A DNA stretch of 64,000 bases, from contig JANRKY010000370.1 in NCBI GenBank assembly GCA_033763135.1, forward strand, positions 1 through 64,000, given 5' to 3'. The position numbers and the translations under genes are program-made. The DNA comes from DALYLB01 sp033763135 (GTDB lineage Bacteria; Acidobacteriota; Blastocatellia; RBC074). The notes beneath the pieces are model-generated. The model made no database searches and was not told the DNA's origin. It was given only the letters and a program-made list of their open reading frames with translations. Within the stretch, counting starts at the first letter, position 1. The number at the start of each line of letters is the position of its first letter. This document shows, in pieces, positions 1 to 9,228 of this stretch.

Positions 1-98
1 CGTGCCTGCCCTGGTGGCAACCCGCCCTTGAAAGGGAATCCGCGCATTTCCATCATCTGCCCCGCGATCACCGGGGCAGGCACGGGGGCCTGCCCCTA
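1..98. repeat. Dispersed inverted repeat, GGGGCAGGC class
   Basis: Bases 1-16 (cgtgcctgccctggtg) pair with 69-84 (caccggggcaggcacg) with one mismatch, and a further inverted GGGGCAGGC/GCCTGCCCC pair follows at 72-96. The right edge is 5 bases from the stop codon of the neighbouring minus-strand gene. The element is cut by the window edge, so its full extent is unknown. Confidence 0.6.
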
Positions 99-102
99 CG
101 TC

Positions 103-2226
103 TCAATTCTCAATTCCCATAGGGGTTCCGCATCGCAACGCCTCCACAATCCGCAATGTCGTCATTGTCGTCGCGAGGAGGCTCGGCCAGGGGATGGGCA
201 TGTCGCTGCCGGTGCGGACGGCGTCGAGGAAGGCGGCCAGTTCCTGATCGAAGCCTTTTTCCTGAGAGACGCGGCGGGTGAGGGCGCGTTTTCCGTCGCG
301 CCAGGTTTCGAGGGTGCGAAAATCGTCGAGGACGGCGACGCGGCCGCCGCCGTAGACTTCGACGCGTTCTTTCGGGAAGCCGCGATCGCCGGTCGCGAAA
401 TAGTTGATGTTGCCGATCGAGCCGTCGGCGAATTTGAGAACGATGGTCAGCGTATCGACGCCCGAGACGGCGGCGAAGGCGAAGACCTCGGTGGGCGCGG
501 CGTCCGTCAGAAACTGGAGGAGATCGACGAAGTGGCAGACTTCGCCGACGATGCGTCCGCCGCCCTCGTCGGCCTGAATCCAGCTCTCTTTCGGAATCTC
601 GCCGGCATTGACGCGATAGGTGATGGCCAGCGGGCCGGCCGCCGTGAAGAACGCTTTCAATTGCGTGGAGAGCGGCGAGAACCGGCGATTGAACCCGACC
701 ATCACGCGCGGGACCGGCTGCCCGGCGGCCTGGATCTCTTCCAGCCCTTCGTGATCGATCGCCAGCGGCTTCTCCACAAAGACCGCCTTGCCGGCGCGCA
801 GGCACTCGGCCGTCATCCGCGCGTGCGTATCGTGGCGAGTGGCGATCAGCACCGTATTGATCTCTTCGCGACCGAGCAGCTCGCGATAATCGGTCGTGCA
901 GAAACCGAATCCATACTGCTCGCCGATGGCTTTGGCGTTTCGCCCCGTGGCGGTGGCGATCCCCGCCAGTTGGACGCCGCGCGATTTCGCGAGCCGGGGC
1001 AGCAGCACGCTCTTCGCGAAGTTGCCTGCTCCGATCAGACCCAGCCGGATCTCTCCGGCGGCGGCCTGCTCGCGCAGGACGACGACGGTCGTCCCGGGCG
1101 TCTGGGGCGCGTATTGCAACAGCACCGCCAGATACGGTTCGCGCCGCTTGCCGGTGATGATCTCGTACGCCGTCTCGGCCTGCTCGATCGGAAACCGATG
1201 CGTGATCAGCGGGCCGAGCCGCACCGCGCCCGTCGCGATCAGGCGAAGAAACTCCTGCATGTTCCGCCGTTCGGTCCAGCGCACATAGCCGATCGGATAG
1301 TCGATGCCCTGTTCTTCATAGGCGGCATCGTAGCGGCCCGGCCCGTACGAGCGCGAGAGGCGAAGCTGCAGTTCCTTTTCGTAATAGATCTTTCGCGGAA
1401 TCTCCATGCGCACCGCGCCGACCATCGAGACGATCGCGCGATCCCGCGCGATGACGCCCGCCAGTTCGATCGGATCGTTCGTGTCGGCCGCCGCGGCCAC
1501 GATAACGGCGTCGACGCCGTGCCCGTCGGTGAACTCCGCGATGCGGCGCTCGACATCCTCGCTTCGCCGGACGACCTCATCGGCGCCGAACGCGCGGGCC
1601 AGATCGATCTTCGCCTGTTCGAGATCGATCCCGATGACGCGACAGCCGGCCGCCTTGAGAATCTGCACCGTCAACTGCCCGAGCAGCCCCAGTCCGATGA
1701 CCGCCGCCGTATCGCCCAGCTTGACCTCCGCCGTTCGCACGCCCTGCAGCGCAATCGCCCCGAGCGTGACAAAGGCCGCCTCGTCGAAGCTCACTCCCTC
1801 CGGAATCTTCACCGTCAGATTCTTCGGCACGAAGACCGTCTCGGCGTGCGAGGCATAGTTCATCCCCGCGCACGCCACGCGATCTCCGACTCGAAACTCC
1901 TCCGCGCCCGCCCCGATCTCCCGCACGACGCCGGCGCAGCTGTAGCCCAGCGCCAGCGGCGCCTCCAACCGCGCGCGCACCGTGTTGATCGTGTTCATCA
2001 CCCCGTCGCGCTTCAATTTCCGCATCACCTGCCGCACCAGATCGGGTCGCTCCTGCGCCTTGCCCATCAGCGACTTCTGCGCGAAATCGACCGCCATCTT
2101 CTCCGTCCCCGCGCTGATCAACGAGGCCACGTTGGCCACCAGCACCCCGCCCCGCTTGCAGATCGTCTCCGGCGCCTCGTCCACCTTCAGCACGCCCGTG
2201 CGAAAGTTCTGTATCACTTGTTTCAT
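103..2226 (-). CDS. Two-domain oxidoreductase (zinc-alcohol-dehydrogenase-like + Gfo/Idh/MocA)
   Basis: This 707-residue protein joins two NAD(P)-binding modules. Residues about 1-370 are a medium-chain alcohol-dehydrogenase-like domain with the glycine motif GLGLLGQ near 178-184. Residues about 390-700 are a Gfo/Idh/MocA-type sugar dehydrogenase with GLIGAGNF at 396-403 and the family's EKP motif at 485-487. Such fusions are known from polysaccharide loci, where they are presumed to modify a nucleotide-sugar or sugar precursor; the substrate cannot be read here. The start MKQVIQNF is preferred over a 16-residue upstream extension because the domain begins there. No clear ribosome-binding site is visible. 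It lies last in the minus-strand polysaccharide locus, and its stop codon sits in a doubled AATTGAG unit next to a dispersed repeat. Confidence 0.88.
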   Translation of the reverse strand: MKQVIQNFRTGVLKVDEAPETICKRGGVLVANVASLISAGTEKMAVDFAQKSLMGKAQERPDLVRQVMRKLKRDGVMNTINTVRARLEAPLALGYSCAGVVREIGAGAEEFRVGDRVACAGMNYASHAETVFVPKNLTVKIPEGVSFDEAAFVTLGAIALQGVRTAEVKLGDTAAVIGLGLLGQLTVQILKAAGCRVIGIDLEQAKIDLARAFGADEVVRRSEDVERRIAEFTDGHGVDAVIVAAAADTNDPIELAGVIARDRAIVSMVGAVRMEIPRKIYYEKELQLRLSRSYGPGRYDAAYEEQGIDYPIGYVRWTERRNMQEFLRLIATGAVRLGPLITHRFPIEQAETAYEIITGKRREPYLAVLLQYAPQTPGTTVVVLREQAAAGEIRLGLIGAGNFAKSVLLPRLAKSRGVQLAGIATATGRNAKAIGEQYGFGFCTTDYRELLGREEINTVLIATRHDTHARMTAECLRAGKAVFVEKPLAIDHEGLEEIQAAGQPVPRVMVGFNRRFSPLSTQLKAFFTAAGPLAITYRVNAGEIPKESWIQADEGGGRIVGEVCHFVDLLQFLTDAAPTEVFAFAAVSGVDTLTIVLKFADGSIGNINYFATGDRGFPKERVEVYGGGRVAVLDDFRTLETWRDGKRALTRRVSQEKGFDQELAAFLDAVRTGSDMPIPWPSLLATTMTTLRIVEALRCGTPMGIEN

Positions 2227-2258
2227 AAACCGATATCGATGATTGCGTGTCAGAAATT

Positions 2259-2338
2259 GGCCACAAACGAACACGAATCCTCACACAAATGAGGAGAGGC
2301 CGGATTTTATTCGCGAAGATTCGCGTTCATTCGTGGCC
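2259..2338. repeat. Tandem-unit inverted repeat overlapping the asnB stop codon
   Basis: The left arm 2259-2279 (ggccacaaacgaacacgaat...) pairs imperfectly with the right arm 2318-2338 (...gcgttcattcgtggcc). The right arm contains the TGA stop of the asparagine synthase gene and encodes its last three residues or so. It probably forms an RNA hairpin at the gene end. Confidence 0.7.
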
Positions 2339-4264
2339 TGATCCCCTGTATTCCTCTTTCCGGGGCAGGGTTCGGGTGATGTATTTCCGATACCATGCGT
2401 CGAAGATCAGAATCGAGAAGAGTTCATACGCGTTGTCGCGCCTTCCGCTGCGGTGCTCTTCGCGCAGATGCGTGATGTAGTCGTAATGAAAGAGCCCCTC
2501 GCGCTCGACATAGTCGCGCGGGAGCAGTTCGTCGAAATAGCGGTCGAGCTTCGTTCGCATCCAGGCGCCGAGCGGAACATTGAAGCCCTTTTTCGGCACG
2601 CGCAGATTCTCCGGCGGGATCAGATCGGCAAAGGCCTCGCGCAGGATCATCTTGCTGCCGCGGCGATTGAGCTTCTCGGCGAACGGGACGCGAAAGGCGA
2701 ACTCGACCATCCGTGGATCGAGAAACGGGACGCGGAGCTCCAGCGCCCAGGCCATGCTCATCTTGTCGGAGTATTCGAGCAGGTTGTCGGGAAGAAACGT
2801 CTCGGTGTCGAGATAGGAGAACCGATTGCCGTCCTCTCGCATTTCGGGCCATTCGCAGGCCGCATCGTCCAGATGCGCCTGAAGGATGCGATGCGCGGGG
2901 AGCCCGTCGTCATTGCGCAGCAGCTTCGCCTTGCGGTCCTCGTCGAGATAATAGACCCATTTCAGATATTGGCGCGCCGGATCGCGATCGAGGCCGGCCA
3001 GCAGCGCGCGAACGCGATGCAGCCGCCGGTCGGCGAAATCGTCCCGGAGCCGCGATGCCCCCCACAGGGCCGCGCGCGCCAGCGGCCGCGGCAGCAGCCG
3101 CAGCGCGCGCATCTGCTGCACCGCGCGATAGCGCGGATAGCCGCCGAAGAGCTCATCGCCGCCCGCACCCGAGAGGGCGACCGTGACCGATTCGCGCGTG
3201 TAGCGCGAGAGCAGCCACGTCAGAAAGAAGGTCGTGTTGCCGAACGGCTGATCGAACGATTCGATCAGATCGAGCATCTCCTCGGGGCGCGACAGATCGA
3301 TCGGCAACTCGTGATGCTCGGTCGCGAACTTCTCGGAGATGCGGCGCGCCTCGCGGCGCTCGTCGTAATAGTCCATTCCCGGCTCGTCGAAGCGCACCGT
3401 GAAGGTCTTGACCGGCCGCGAAGTTCGCTCGGCCATCAACCCGACGATCACATTCGAATCCACGCCGCCCGAGAGAAACGCGCCCAGCGGAACGTCGCTG
3501 ATCATCTGTCTGCCGACCGCATCGCCGAACAGCTCGCGCAGTGCCTGCCGCCGTTCGCCCGGCCCCATTGGCGGCGCCGCTTCCCAGAATTTCGGCCCCC
3601 AGTATCGCTCCACCCGGACAATGCGGCGGCGCGCCAGATCGTACTCCAGCCAGTGCGCCGGCGGCAGTTGCCGGATGTCCCGAAAGATCGTCCGCGGCGC
3701 GGGAACGTAGAGGTACGAAAAGAAGTCGCGCATCGACTGCCGGTCGATCTCCGGCGAATACGCCTCTGAGGCCAGAATCGCCTTGATCTCCGAACCGAAG
3801 ATCAACCGCCCGCCCACATCGGCGTAATAGAGAGGCTTCACGCCGAGATGGTCCCGCACCAGATGGAGCCGTTCGCGCGCCGCGTCATAGAGCGCAAACG
3901 CGAACATCCCATTCAACCGACGGAACGCCTCGACGCCGCGCTCCTCGAACAGATGAAGAATGACCTCGGTGTCGGTCTCGGAGCGAAAACGGTGCCGGCC
4001 CGGATCGAGCTCGCGGCGCAGCTCCTGAAAGTTATAGATCTCGCCGTTGAAGCTGATCCAGAGGCTGTCGTCTTCGTTCGCCATCGGCTGCCGCCCGCGC
4101 GCAGAAAGATCGATGATGCTCAGCCGCCGATGGCCCAGCGCCAGCGCGTGCGCGGGAAACAGCTCCACGCCGCCGCCATCCGGCCCCCGATGCGCAATGC
4201 TCCTCGTCATTCGCTCGATCGTCTCGCGATCACCCGCTCCGACGATCCCGCAGATTCCACACAT
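2327..4264 (-). CDS. asnB: Asparagine synthase (glutamine-hydrolysing) family amidotransferase
   Basis: A 645-residue protein of the AsnB family. It begins MCGICGIVG, leaving Cys2 as the N-terminal nucleophile of the glutaminase domain (about 1-190). The synthetase domain carries the pyrophosphate-binding SGGVDS motif at 265-270 and GAGGDELFGGY further on. The family transfers glutamine-derived ammonia to a carboxylate through an acyl-adenylate. Within a polysaccharide locus the acceptor may be a sugar acid rather than aspartate; that is inference. It starts 2 nt after the stop of the upstream glycosyltransferase, so the two are probably translated from one message. The last codons and the stop lie in a dispersed inverted repeat. 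Confidence 0.93.
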   Translation of the reverse strand: MCGICGIVGAGDRETIERMTRSIAHRGPDGGGVELFPAHALALGHRRLSIIDLSARGRQPMANEDDSLWISFNGEIYNFQELRRELDPGRHRFRSETDTEVILHLFEERGVEAFRRLNGMFAFALYDAARERLHLVRDHLGVKPLYYADVGGRLIFGSEIKAILASEAYSPEIDRQSMRDFFSYLYVPAPRTIFRDIRQLPPAHWLEYDLARRRIVRVERYWGPKFWEAAPPMGPGERRQALRELFGDAVGRQMISDVPLGAFLSGGVDSNVIVGLMAERTSRPVKTFTVRFDEPGMDYYDERREARRISEKFATEHHELPIDLSRPEEMLDLIESFDQPFGNTTFFLTWLLSRYTRESVTVALSGAGGDELFGGYPRYRAVQQMRALRLLPRPLARAALWGASRLRDDFADRRLHRVRALLAGLDRDPARQYLKWVYYLDEDRKAKLLRNDDGLPAHRILQAHLDDAACEWPEMREDGNRFSYLDTETFLPDNLLEYSDKMSMAWALELRVPFLDPRMVEFAFRVPFAEKLNRRGSKMILREAFADLIPPENLRVPKKGFNVPLGAWMRTKLDRYFDELLPRDYVEREGLFHYDYITHLREEHRSGRRDNAYELFSILIFDAWYRKYITRTLPRKEEYRGSGHE

Positions 4265-4266
4265 GA

Positions 4267-5172
4267 TTATGATTTGCCCGTCGCCGCGTCGCCTTTCAGC
4301 TTCTCTTCATAAATCTTCGCCGAGATGACGGCCTCGTGCATGGTCATCAGCGTGCAGAAGATCAGACCGGCGCGACCGTCCAGAAAACCGCGCTTGACGA
4401 TGTACATCCAGACGAAGCGAAACAGCGGGCGGAACGGAAACCGCGCCCACATCCGCTTGAGAAACCGCTTTCGTTCGAGCGGCGAGCCGAACGGAGACGC
4501 GCCGATCGTGCTGCCGAGCGCGACGCCCGCCGCCAGATTGTGATAGACCCGCGCGTCCCAGTTCGAATAGCGATTATGCCGCTCGATGAAATGATAGATG
4601 CTCTTGAAATCCTCGTGCAGCAGGTCGTGTTTGAGATAGGCGCTGCGCCCCTGCAGCACGACATGCTCGTGCACCTCGACATCGCCCGCGTTCTCGACGT
4701 CCTCGGCCTCCAGCTTTTCGTATCGGCCCAGCCGGTGCTTGAACAGCCGCAGATTCCAGCTCGGATACCAGCCGCAATGCCGGATCCAGCGTCCCAGAAA
4801 GATCAGCTTTCGATTGACGTAATAGCCGTCGGCCGCGTCTCCGCCGCGCAGCAGCGCGCGAACCTCGTCGGCCAGCTCCGGCGTGACGCGCTCGTCCGCA
4901 TCGACCAGCAGCACCCACTCATGCCGGAACGGCAGATTCGCAAGCGCCCAGTTCTTCTTCTTGGGAAACCCGCCGGTATAGTCAAACTGCGCGACCTGCG
5001 CGCCATGCGCCGCCGCGATCGACGGCGTCCCATCCGTGCTGTGGGAATCGACGACCCAGACGTCGTCCGCCCACGCCACGCTCGCCAGACACGCGGGCAG
5101 ATTTCGCTCTTCATTTTTGACGGGAATGAGGACTGAAAGGGGAAACTTCTCGGATTCTGTTGGGGCCGGCAT
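4267..5172 (-). CDS. Glycosyltransferase family 2 (WaaE/KdtX-like)
   Basis: A 301-residue GT-A-fold sugar transferase. The N-terminus reads LSVLIPVKNEERNL, typical of family 2, and the metal-binding DADER motif is at 91-95. The C-terminal RGFLDGRAGL stretch is shared with WaaE-like lipopolysaccharide-core transferases. It should act at the inner membrane face, adding a sugar to a lipid-linked or core acceptor; donor and acceptor are unknown. It directly precedes asnB on the minus strand. An inverted repeat (5190-5261) separates it from the glycosyltransferase upstream, leaving only 17 nt of ordinary leader before the ATG. Confidence 0.88.
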   Translation of the reverse strand: MPAPTESEKFPLSVLIPVKNEERNLPACLASVAWADDVWVVDSHSTDGTPSIAAAHGAQVAQFDYTGGFPKKKNWALANLPFRHEWVLLVDADERVTPELADEVRALLRGGDAADGYYVNRKLIFLGRWIRHCGWYPSWNLRLFKHRLGRYEKLEAEDVENAGDVEVHEHVVLQGRSAYLKHDLLHEDFKSIYHFIERHNRYSNWDARVYHNLAAGVALGSTIGASPFGSPLERKRFLKRMWARFPFRPLFRFVWMYIVKRGFLDGRAGLIFCTLMTMHEAVISAKIYEEKLKGDAATGKS

Positions 5173-5189
5173 GTGTGCTCAACAAGATG

Positions 5190-5261
5190 AACCACGGGGG
5201 ACACGGGGAACACGGGGAGAAATCTTCTCTTTTCCCCGTGTCCCCCGTGTCCCCCGTGGTT
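5190..5261. repeat. Tandem-unit inverted repeat, CACGGGGGA class
   Basis: The left arm consists of three tandem units of about 10 bp (cacggggga, cacggggaa, cacggggag). The right arm carries their complements (ccccgtgt units). The loop is about 8-10 nt. The element fills the gap between two co-directional glycosyltransferase genes, starting 12 nt after the upstream gene's stop. Confidence 0.8.
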
Positions 5262-5273
5262 GATTACTCTTTG

Positions 5274-6497
5274 TCAGACGGGAAAGACTTTCGAGACGGC
5301 CGCGCGATACGGCAGACAGCGCTCCACCAGGCGGATCAATTTGCGCACGTGATCGTCCCAGGAGAAATGGCGGATGCGCTCCCGACCGCGGAACCGCATC
5401 GTGTCGGCGAGCCGCGGCTCGGTCAGCACGCGGACGCACTGCAGGGCCAGCTCCTTCACATCGAAGGGGCGGAAATAGACCGCCGCGTCCTCGCAGACTT
5501 CGCGATGCACGGGCAGATTCGCCGAGACGACCGGCACGCCGCTCGCCATCGCCTCGACCAGCGGATGGCCGAAGCTCTCGGAATAGGACGGGCAGACAAA
5601 CGCGTCGCTCAGCCGATACAAATGATGAAGCTTGTGATAATCGACCGGGCCCAGCATGGCGATGTTGTTTCGCAGCCCCAGTTGATCGATCAGTTCCGAC
5701 GCGCCCGAGGAATCGTAGCCGCCATAAACGGCGCCCTGCCGGATGTCGGTCGTCAGAATGAGCTGTACGTCGCGATTCTCGCGCTCCCGGATCTCTCCGC
5801 GAATGAAGGGCAGCGCGCGAATCAGCGTCTCGAAATTCCGGAAATAGTTGTAGTTGCTCACATAGAGCAGCCGGCGACAGGCTTCGCCCGGCTTGAGAAG
5901 CTGCAGTTGCTCTTCGCTCAGCGGCTCGTTCTCTCCGAGAAAGACCTCGGGATCGAAGCCGAACGGCACCACATCGAACCGGATCGCGTCCATGCCCTCG
6001 TGCGAGCGAATGCGCGCGGCAAACGCCGCCGTCGGCGTGATGTTGATCTGCGCCTGCCGGATCGAGGCGCACGCCAGCTTCGATTTCAACCGGTGGCTGA
6101 AGATGTCCAGCTGCCGCCCCCGCGCCTTCAGATCCTGCTCGAAGTCCTCGGAAAAATAGAGATCATTGCGGCTGAAAAGGACCTGCGGCACCCGCGCGCC
6201 GAGAACCGCGAAATTTCCGAGCGAGACCAGCACCCCAATCTTCCGCTTTCGCACGAAGCTCCGCAGAAAGGTCTGCTCCCAAAGCAGCCGTCCCGCGACG
6301 CCGCCCATGGGATGAACCGTCTCGATGCTGATCAGCTTGCTCGCGAAGGGTTTGTACTGGTCGAAATGCTCCGGCGGCACAAGAACGACATAATGATTCA
6401 GAACGTCTAAACGTTCCATACGCGGCAGCACATTCTTCAAATATGTCGTGCCGCCGCCGGCGGTGGAGGACAGTGCGTTAATTAATATGCGAGGCAT
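5274..6497 (-). CDS. Glycosyltransferase family 4 (GT-B fold)
   Basis: A 407-residue retaining GT-B enzyme. The N-terminal half starts MPRILINALSSTAGGG, with a glycine-rich loop near 13-16. The C-terminal Glyco_transf_1 domain has the E-x7-E motif in ESFGHPLVEA (307-316), which binds the nucleotide-sugar donor. Length and motifs are normal for the family. It lies between the O-antigen ligase-like gene and a GT2 gene. A 122-nt spacer upstream separates it from the O-antigen ligase-like gene, so it may not be tightly coupled to it. Donor specificity cannot be read. Confidence 0.9.
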   Translation of the reverse strand: MPRILINALSSTAGGGTTYLKNVLPRMERLDVLNHYVVLVPPEHFDQYKPFASKLISIETVHPMGGVAGRLLWEQTFLRSFVRKRKIGVLVSLGNFAVLGARVPQVLFSRNDLYFSEDFEQDLKARGRQLDIFSHRLKSKLACASIRQAQINITPTAAFAARIRSHEGMDAIRFDVVPFGFDPEVFLGENEPLSEEQLQLLKPGEACRRLLYVSNYNYFRNFETLIRALPFIRGEIRERENRDVQLILTTDIRQGAVYGGYDSSGASELIDQLGLRNNIAMLGPVDYHKLHHLYRLSDAFVCPSYSESFGHPLVEAMASGVPVVSANLPVHREVCEDAAVYFRPFDVKELALQCVRVLTEPRLADTMRFRGRERIRHFSWDDHVRKLIRLVERCLPYRAAVSKVFPV

Positions 6498-6619
6498 ACG
6501 AGCGCATCAGGGGATGTGAAGATCGGTCGCGCAAGGCAGTCATTTCAGGAAATGGGACGCCCCCATTCCATCACTCATCATTCTGTTGTCATCGTCCCTG
6601 CGTTTCGTCTCTTCCGTTT

Positions 6620-8005
6620 CTATCTCATGTAACTCAACTGCTGTCCGTGCATCGAGACATCGGCGGCCGGCACGCGTGCGTCCTGCGTTCGCCACGCCCA
6701 GCGCGCGACGACGCCGGTGACCGCGCCCCAGTAGATCAGCGATGTCAGATTTCCCACGGAAAACATCCAGCTTTCAAAAAAGGCGTTTGTCGATCCGGCG
6801 ACGAAGATCGAGACAAAGACCGCGTTGATCTGTCGCTCCAACGGCTCGCCGCGATTCTGCGCCAGCGCCGCCGCCCGGGTTCCGATGCGGATCAGGATCA
6901 GCAGCAGCAGCAGCACGCCCGGCAGACCGAGATCGCCGAAGATCTCCAGATAACTGTTGTGCAGCGCGCGCCCGGCCTCTTCGTCCTTGGTGAAGGGAAA
7001 GACCAGCAGATGCGACGAGGCGAAGCCATATCCCGTCAGCTTCTTCTCCCAGAACATCGGCAGCACGCCCGTCCACATCTCATAGCGCTTCTCTTCCAGA
7101 AACTGCGTCGAGATGCTCGTCACCGCGGCGGACTTGTCGGTGCCCTTGCGAATAAATCGCGTCACGTCGCTCTGCAGCACCGGGCTCAGGGCGAAGATCA
7201 GAATGGCGCAGATCGCCACGGCGAAGATCTTGATCCGGTCGTTTCTGTTCGCGACATAAAAATAGGTCGCGATCGCAATCAGACAACAGACCGCGCCATT
7301 GCGCGAATTCGAATACCAGAGCCCGGCGAAGATCATCAACAGCAGCAGCAGGTCCGCTGCGCGCTCCCATCGCTTGCGCGCCACCGCGCGCCAGTGAAAG
7401 AGCACGTACGGCGTCATCAGCGCGGAGAACGTCCCGAACATGTTCTGGTTTCCGAAATAGCCCGCGTACTGGTTCATGATGATCGTCACGCCATAGCCGA
7501 TTCCCGACAACAGCATGAACATCATCGGCGCCAGCACGATCCAGGCTGTATAATATTTCAATTGAAAAAACCGAAGGCAATTCAGGCTGCCGTGCAGATA
7601 CGGCCCCAGGCCCTTGACCAGCGCCAGCGCCAGCAACACCATACTGGCGGCGCGCGCGAACGAATAGCTGAAGCTCGGCGCGTACAACCCCGAAATCACC
7701 ATCACCACCAGCAGCAGCGTAATCATCATTCCCAGCCCGGCATCCACCCGAAAGCCGGCCGGCAGTTTGGTTCGCCACCCCGCCCAGGCAAAAATCCCGA
7801 GCAGCGCCCAGCGTACGAGACTCAATGGGCTGGCGGCGCCTTCCGACATGTCCGGCGAGATGCCGTAGTATTCCTTGTTCGAGGCATAAACCAGAAGAAT
7901 CAGGAAGAACAGGCCATAGATGCGAAGGAAATTGTCGCGAAGGCGATAGCGCAGCAAGAGCAGCAGACTGCCCACGACAAACAGCAGAACGGGATAGGCT
8001 GTCAT
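6620..8005 (-). CDS. O-antigen ligase / Wzy polymerase-like membrane protein
   Basis: A 461-residue protein with about 11-12 hydrophobic segments. Two features of the O-antigen ligase (Wzy_C) family stand out: the YSNSRNG turn at 231-237 after a run of membrane helices, and HNSYLEIFGDLG at 349-360, whose histidine is the conserved ligase-type residue at the end of the large periplasmic loop. The family transfers or polymerises undecaprenyl-linked glycans at the periplasmic face. It overlaps the upstream glycosyltransferase by 4 nt (ATGA). Whether it is a ligase or a polymerase cannot be told from sequence; a second homologue lies at 30339-31637. Confidence 0.85.
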   Translation of the reverse strand: MTAYPVLLFVVGSLLLLLRYRLRDNFLRIYGLFFLILLVYASNKEYYGISPDMSEGAASPLSLVRWALLGIFAWAGWRTKLPAGFRVDAGLGMMITLLLVVMVISGLYAPSFSYSFARAASMVLLALALVKGLGPYLHGSLNCLRFFQLKYYTAWIVLAPMMFMLLSGIGYGVTIIMNQYAGYFGNQNMFGTFSALMTPYVLFHWRAVARKRWERAADLLLLLMIFAGLWYSNSRNGAVCCLIAIATYFYVANRNDRIKIFAVAICAILIFALSPVLQSDVTRFIRKGTDKSAAVTSISTQFLEEKRYEMWTGVLPMFWEKKLTGYGFASSHLLVFPFTKDEEAGRALHNSYLEIFGDLGLPGVLLLLLILIRIGTRAAALAQNRGEPLERQINAVFVSIFVAGSTNAFFESWMFSVGNLTSLIYWGAVTGVVARWAWRTQDARVPAADVSMHGQQLSYMR

Positions 8006-9228
8006 TTCTCTCTTCTTTCTATTTCATGCCGCGAACCGGGCCGGGGACGCGAAGGTCCGTTCAGGCGCGGAGCAGGCTCCGGGGGTGGGGCTGATTCTTC
8101 AACGGCGCGGATGATACCACAGGCCGCGCGTTCAAGCGTCCATTTTTTTATCTTTTGTCCCGAACAATCCTGCATGCCTCGTAATCGCTCCCGATCGGAG
8201 GCGATCGATCGGATGGCGGCCTTGATCTCATCGACCTCGAATTGATGAACCCGGGCGCCGTTCGTCTCATCGACGAGATCGACGGCGGCGCCGCAGTGGC
8301 GATGCGCGAGGACGGCCAGCCCGGACGCCATGGCCTCGTTGACGACGAGCCCCCAGGGCTCCTGTTCAGCCACGAGTACCAGCACATCGGCCGCGGTGTA
8401 GAGGGCCGGCAGGTCCGGCGGCGCTACGATCCCGGCAAAGACGATGCGGGGATCGGCTTCCGCGAGGGATTCGAGCGCGGCGCGCTCTTCTCCGCCGCCC
8501 GCGATGACGAGCGCGAGATCGGCGTCGGGGAGATCGCGAATCGCCCGGATCACGAGATGCACGTTCTTGCGCCGGACGAGACGGCCGACAAACAGAAAGA
8601 CCGTCTTCCCCGCGAGCCCCCACCGTTCGCGAAGCGATTGCGCGGCGGCGCGCCGTCCTTCGGGCTCGCGCGAAAAGAACTCGTTGTCGACGGCGAAGGG
8701 CGATTCGAAAAGTTGCTCCGCGCGCGCGCCGTGGGATTCCCAGAAGAGCCGGCCGGCGGCGCCGACGGCAATCAGGGCGGCGGCGCGACGGGCGATCCCG
8801 CGAAGCCACAGCCCCTTGAGAACGCGCTTCACCCCCGTCGAACCCTCGCAATAATAATTGGCGTCCCCGATCATCGCAAAGGGCGTGCGCGTGACGATCG
8901 CCCAGAGCAGCGCGCTCATCTGCGGAAGCAGCGTATACCCATAGCAAATCAGATAGTCCGGCCGCTCGCGCAGCAGAATCTCGATCAACGCGACGGCGGC
9001 GGCTGTCCAGGATCCAAACCGGGCGCGAAGCCCCGGCCGCCGCCGATCGAGGACGATCGTGCGATGAGCCCGACTCTCGGCCCGCGAGTTCTCTTCCCAG
9101 CCGACAGCCTGATTCCACAAGGCGGAATAGCAGACGGTCAGCTCCCAGCCCGCCTCCCGCCCCAGCCGCTCGAACAGCGGATCGAAATAGGGTGTGGGAA
9201 CGTTGTTCAGCAGCAGCACGCGTCTCAT
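8002..9228 (-). CDS. Glycosyltransferase family 4 (GT-B fold)
   Basis: A 408-residue GT-B enzyme. The N-terminus MRRVLLLNNVPTPYFDP is typical of the family, and the C-terminal donor-binding motif is seen in EQEPWGLVVNEAMASG. The open frame runs on upstream to 10038, but that part only mirrors the next gene in another frame. The start at 9228 is supported by the ATGA overlap with the stop of the upstream gene. Its own stop overlaps the start of the O-antigen ligase-like gene in the same way, so the three genes form a translationally coupled chain. Confidence 0.88.
   Translation of the reverse strand: MRRVLLLNNVPTPYFDPLFERLGREAGWELTVCYSALWNQAVGWEENSRAESRAHRTIVLDRRRPGLRARFGSWTAAAVALIEILLRERPDYLICYGYTLLPQMSALLWAIVTRTPFAMIGDANYYCEGSTGVKRVLKGLWLRGIARRAAALIAVGAAGRLFWESHGARAEQLFESPFAVDNEFFSREPEGRRAAAQSLRERWGLAGKTVFLFVGRLVRRKNVHLVIRAIRDLPDADLALVIAGGGEERAALESLAEADPRIVFAGIVAPPDLPALYTAADVLVLVAEQEPWGLVVNEAMASGLAVLAHRHCGAAVDLVDETNGARVHQFEVDEIKAAIRSIASDRERLRGMQDCSGQKIKKWTLERAACGIIRAVEESAPPPEPAPRLNGPSRPRPGSRHEIERREK

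Noticed and set aside
28..2292. 754-residue plus-strand open frame
   Set aside because: It is the antisense shadow of the two-domain oxidoreductase. The minus-strand protein has clear domains; this one is Arg/Asp-rich without motifs.
5160..6410. Plus-strand frame starting with NHGGHGEHGE-type repeats
   Set aside because: It starts in the CACGGGGGA palindrome and continues antisense to a glycosyltransferase gene.
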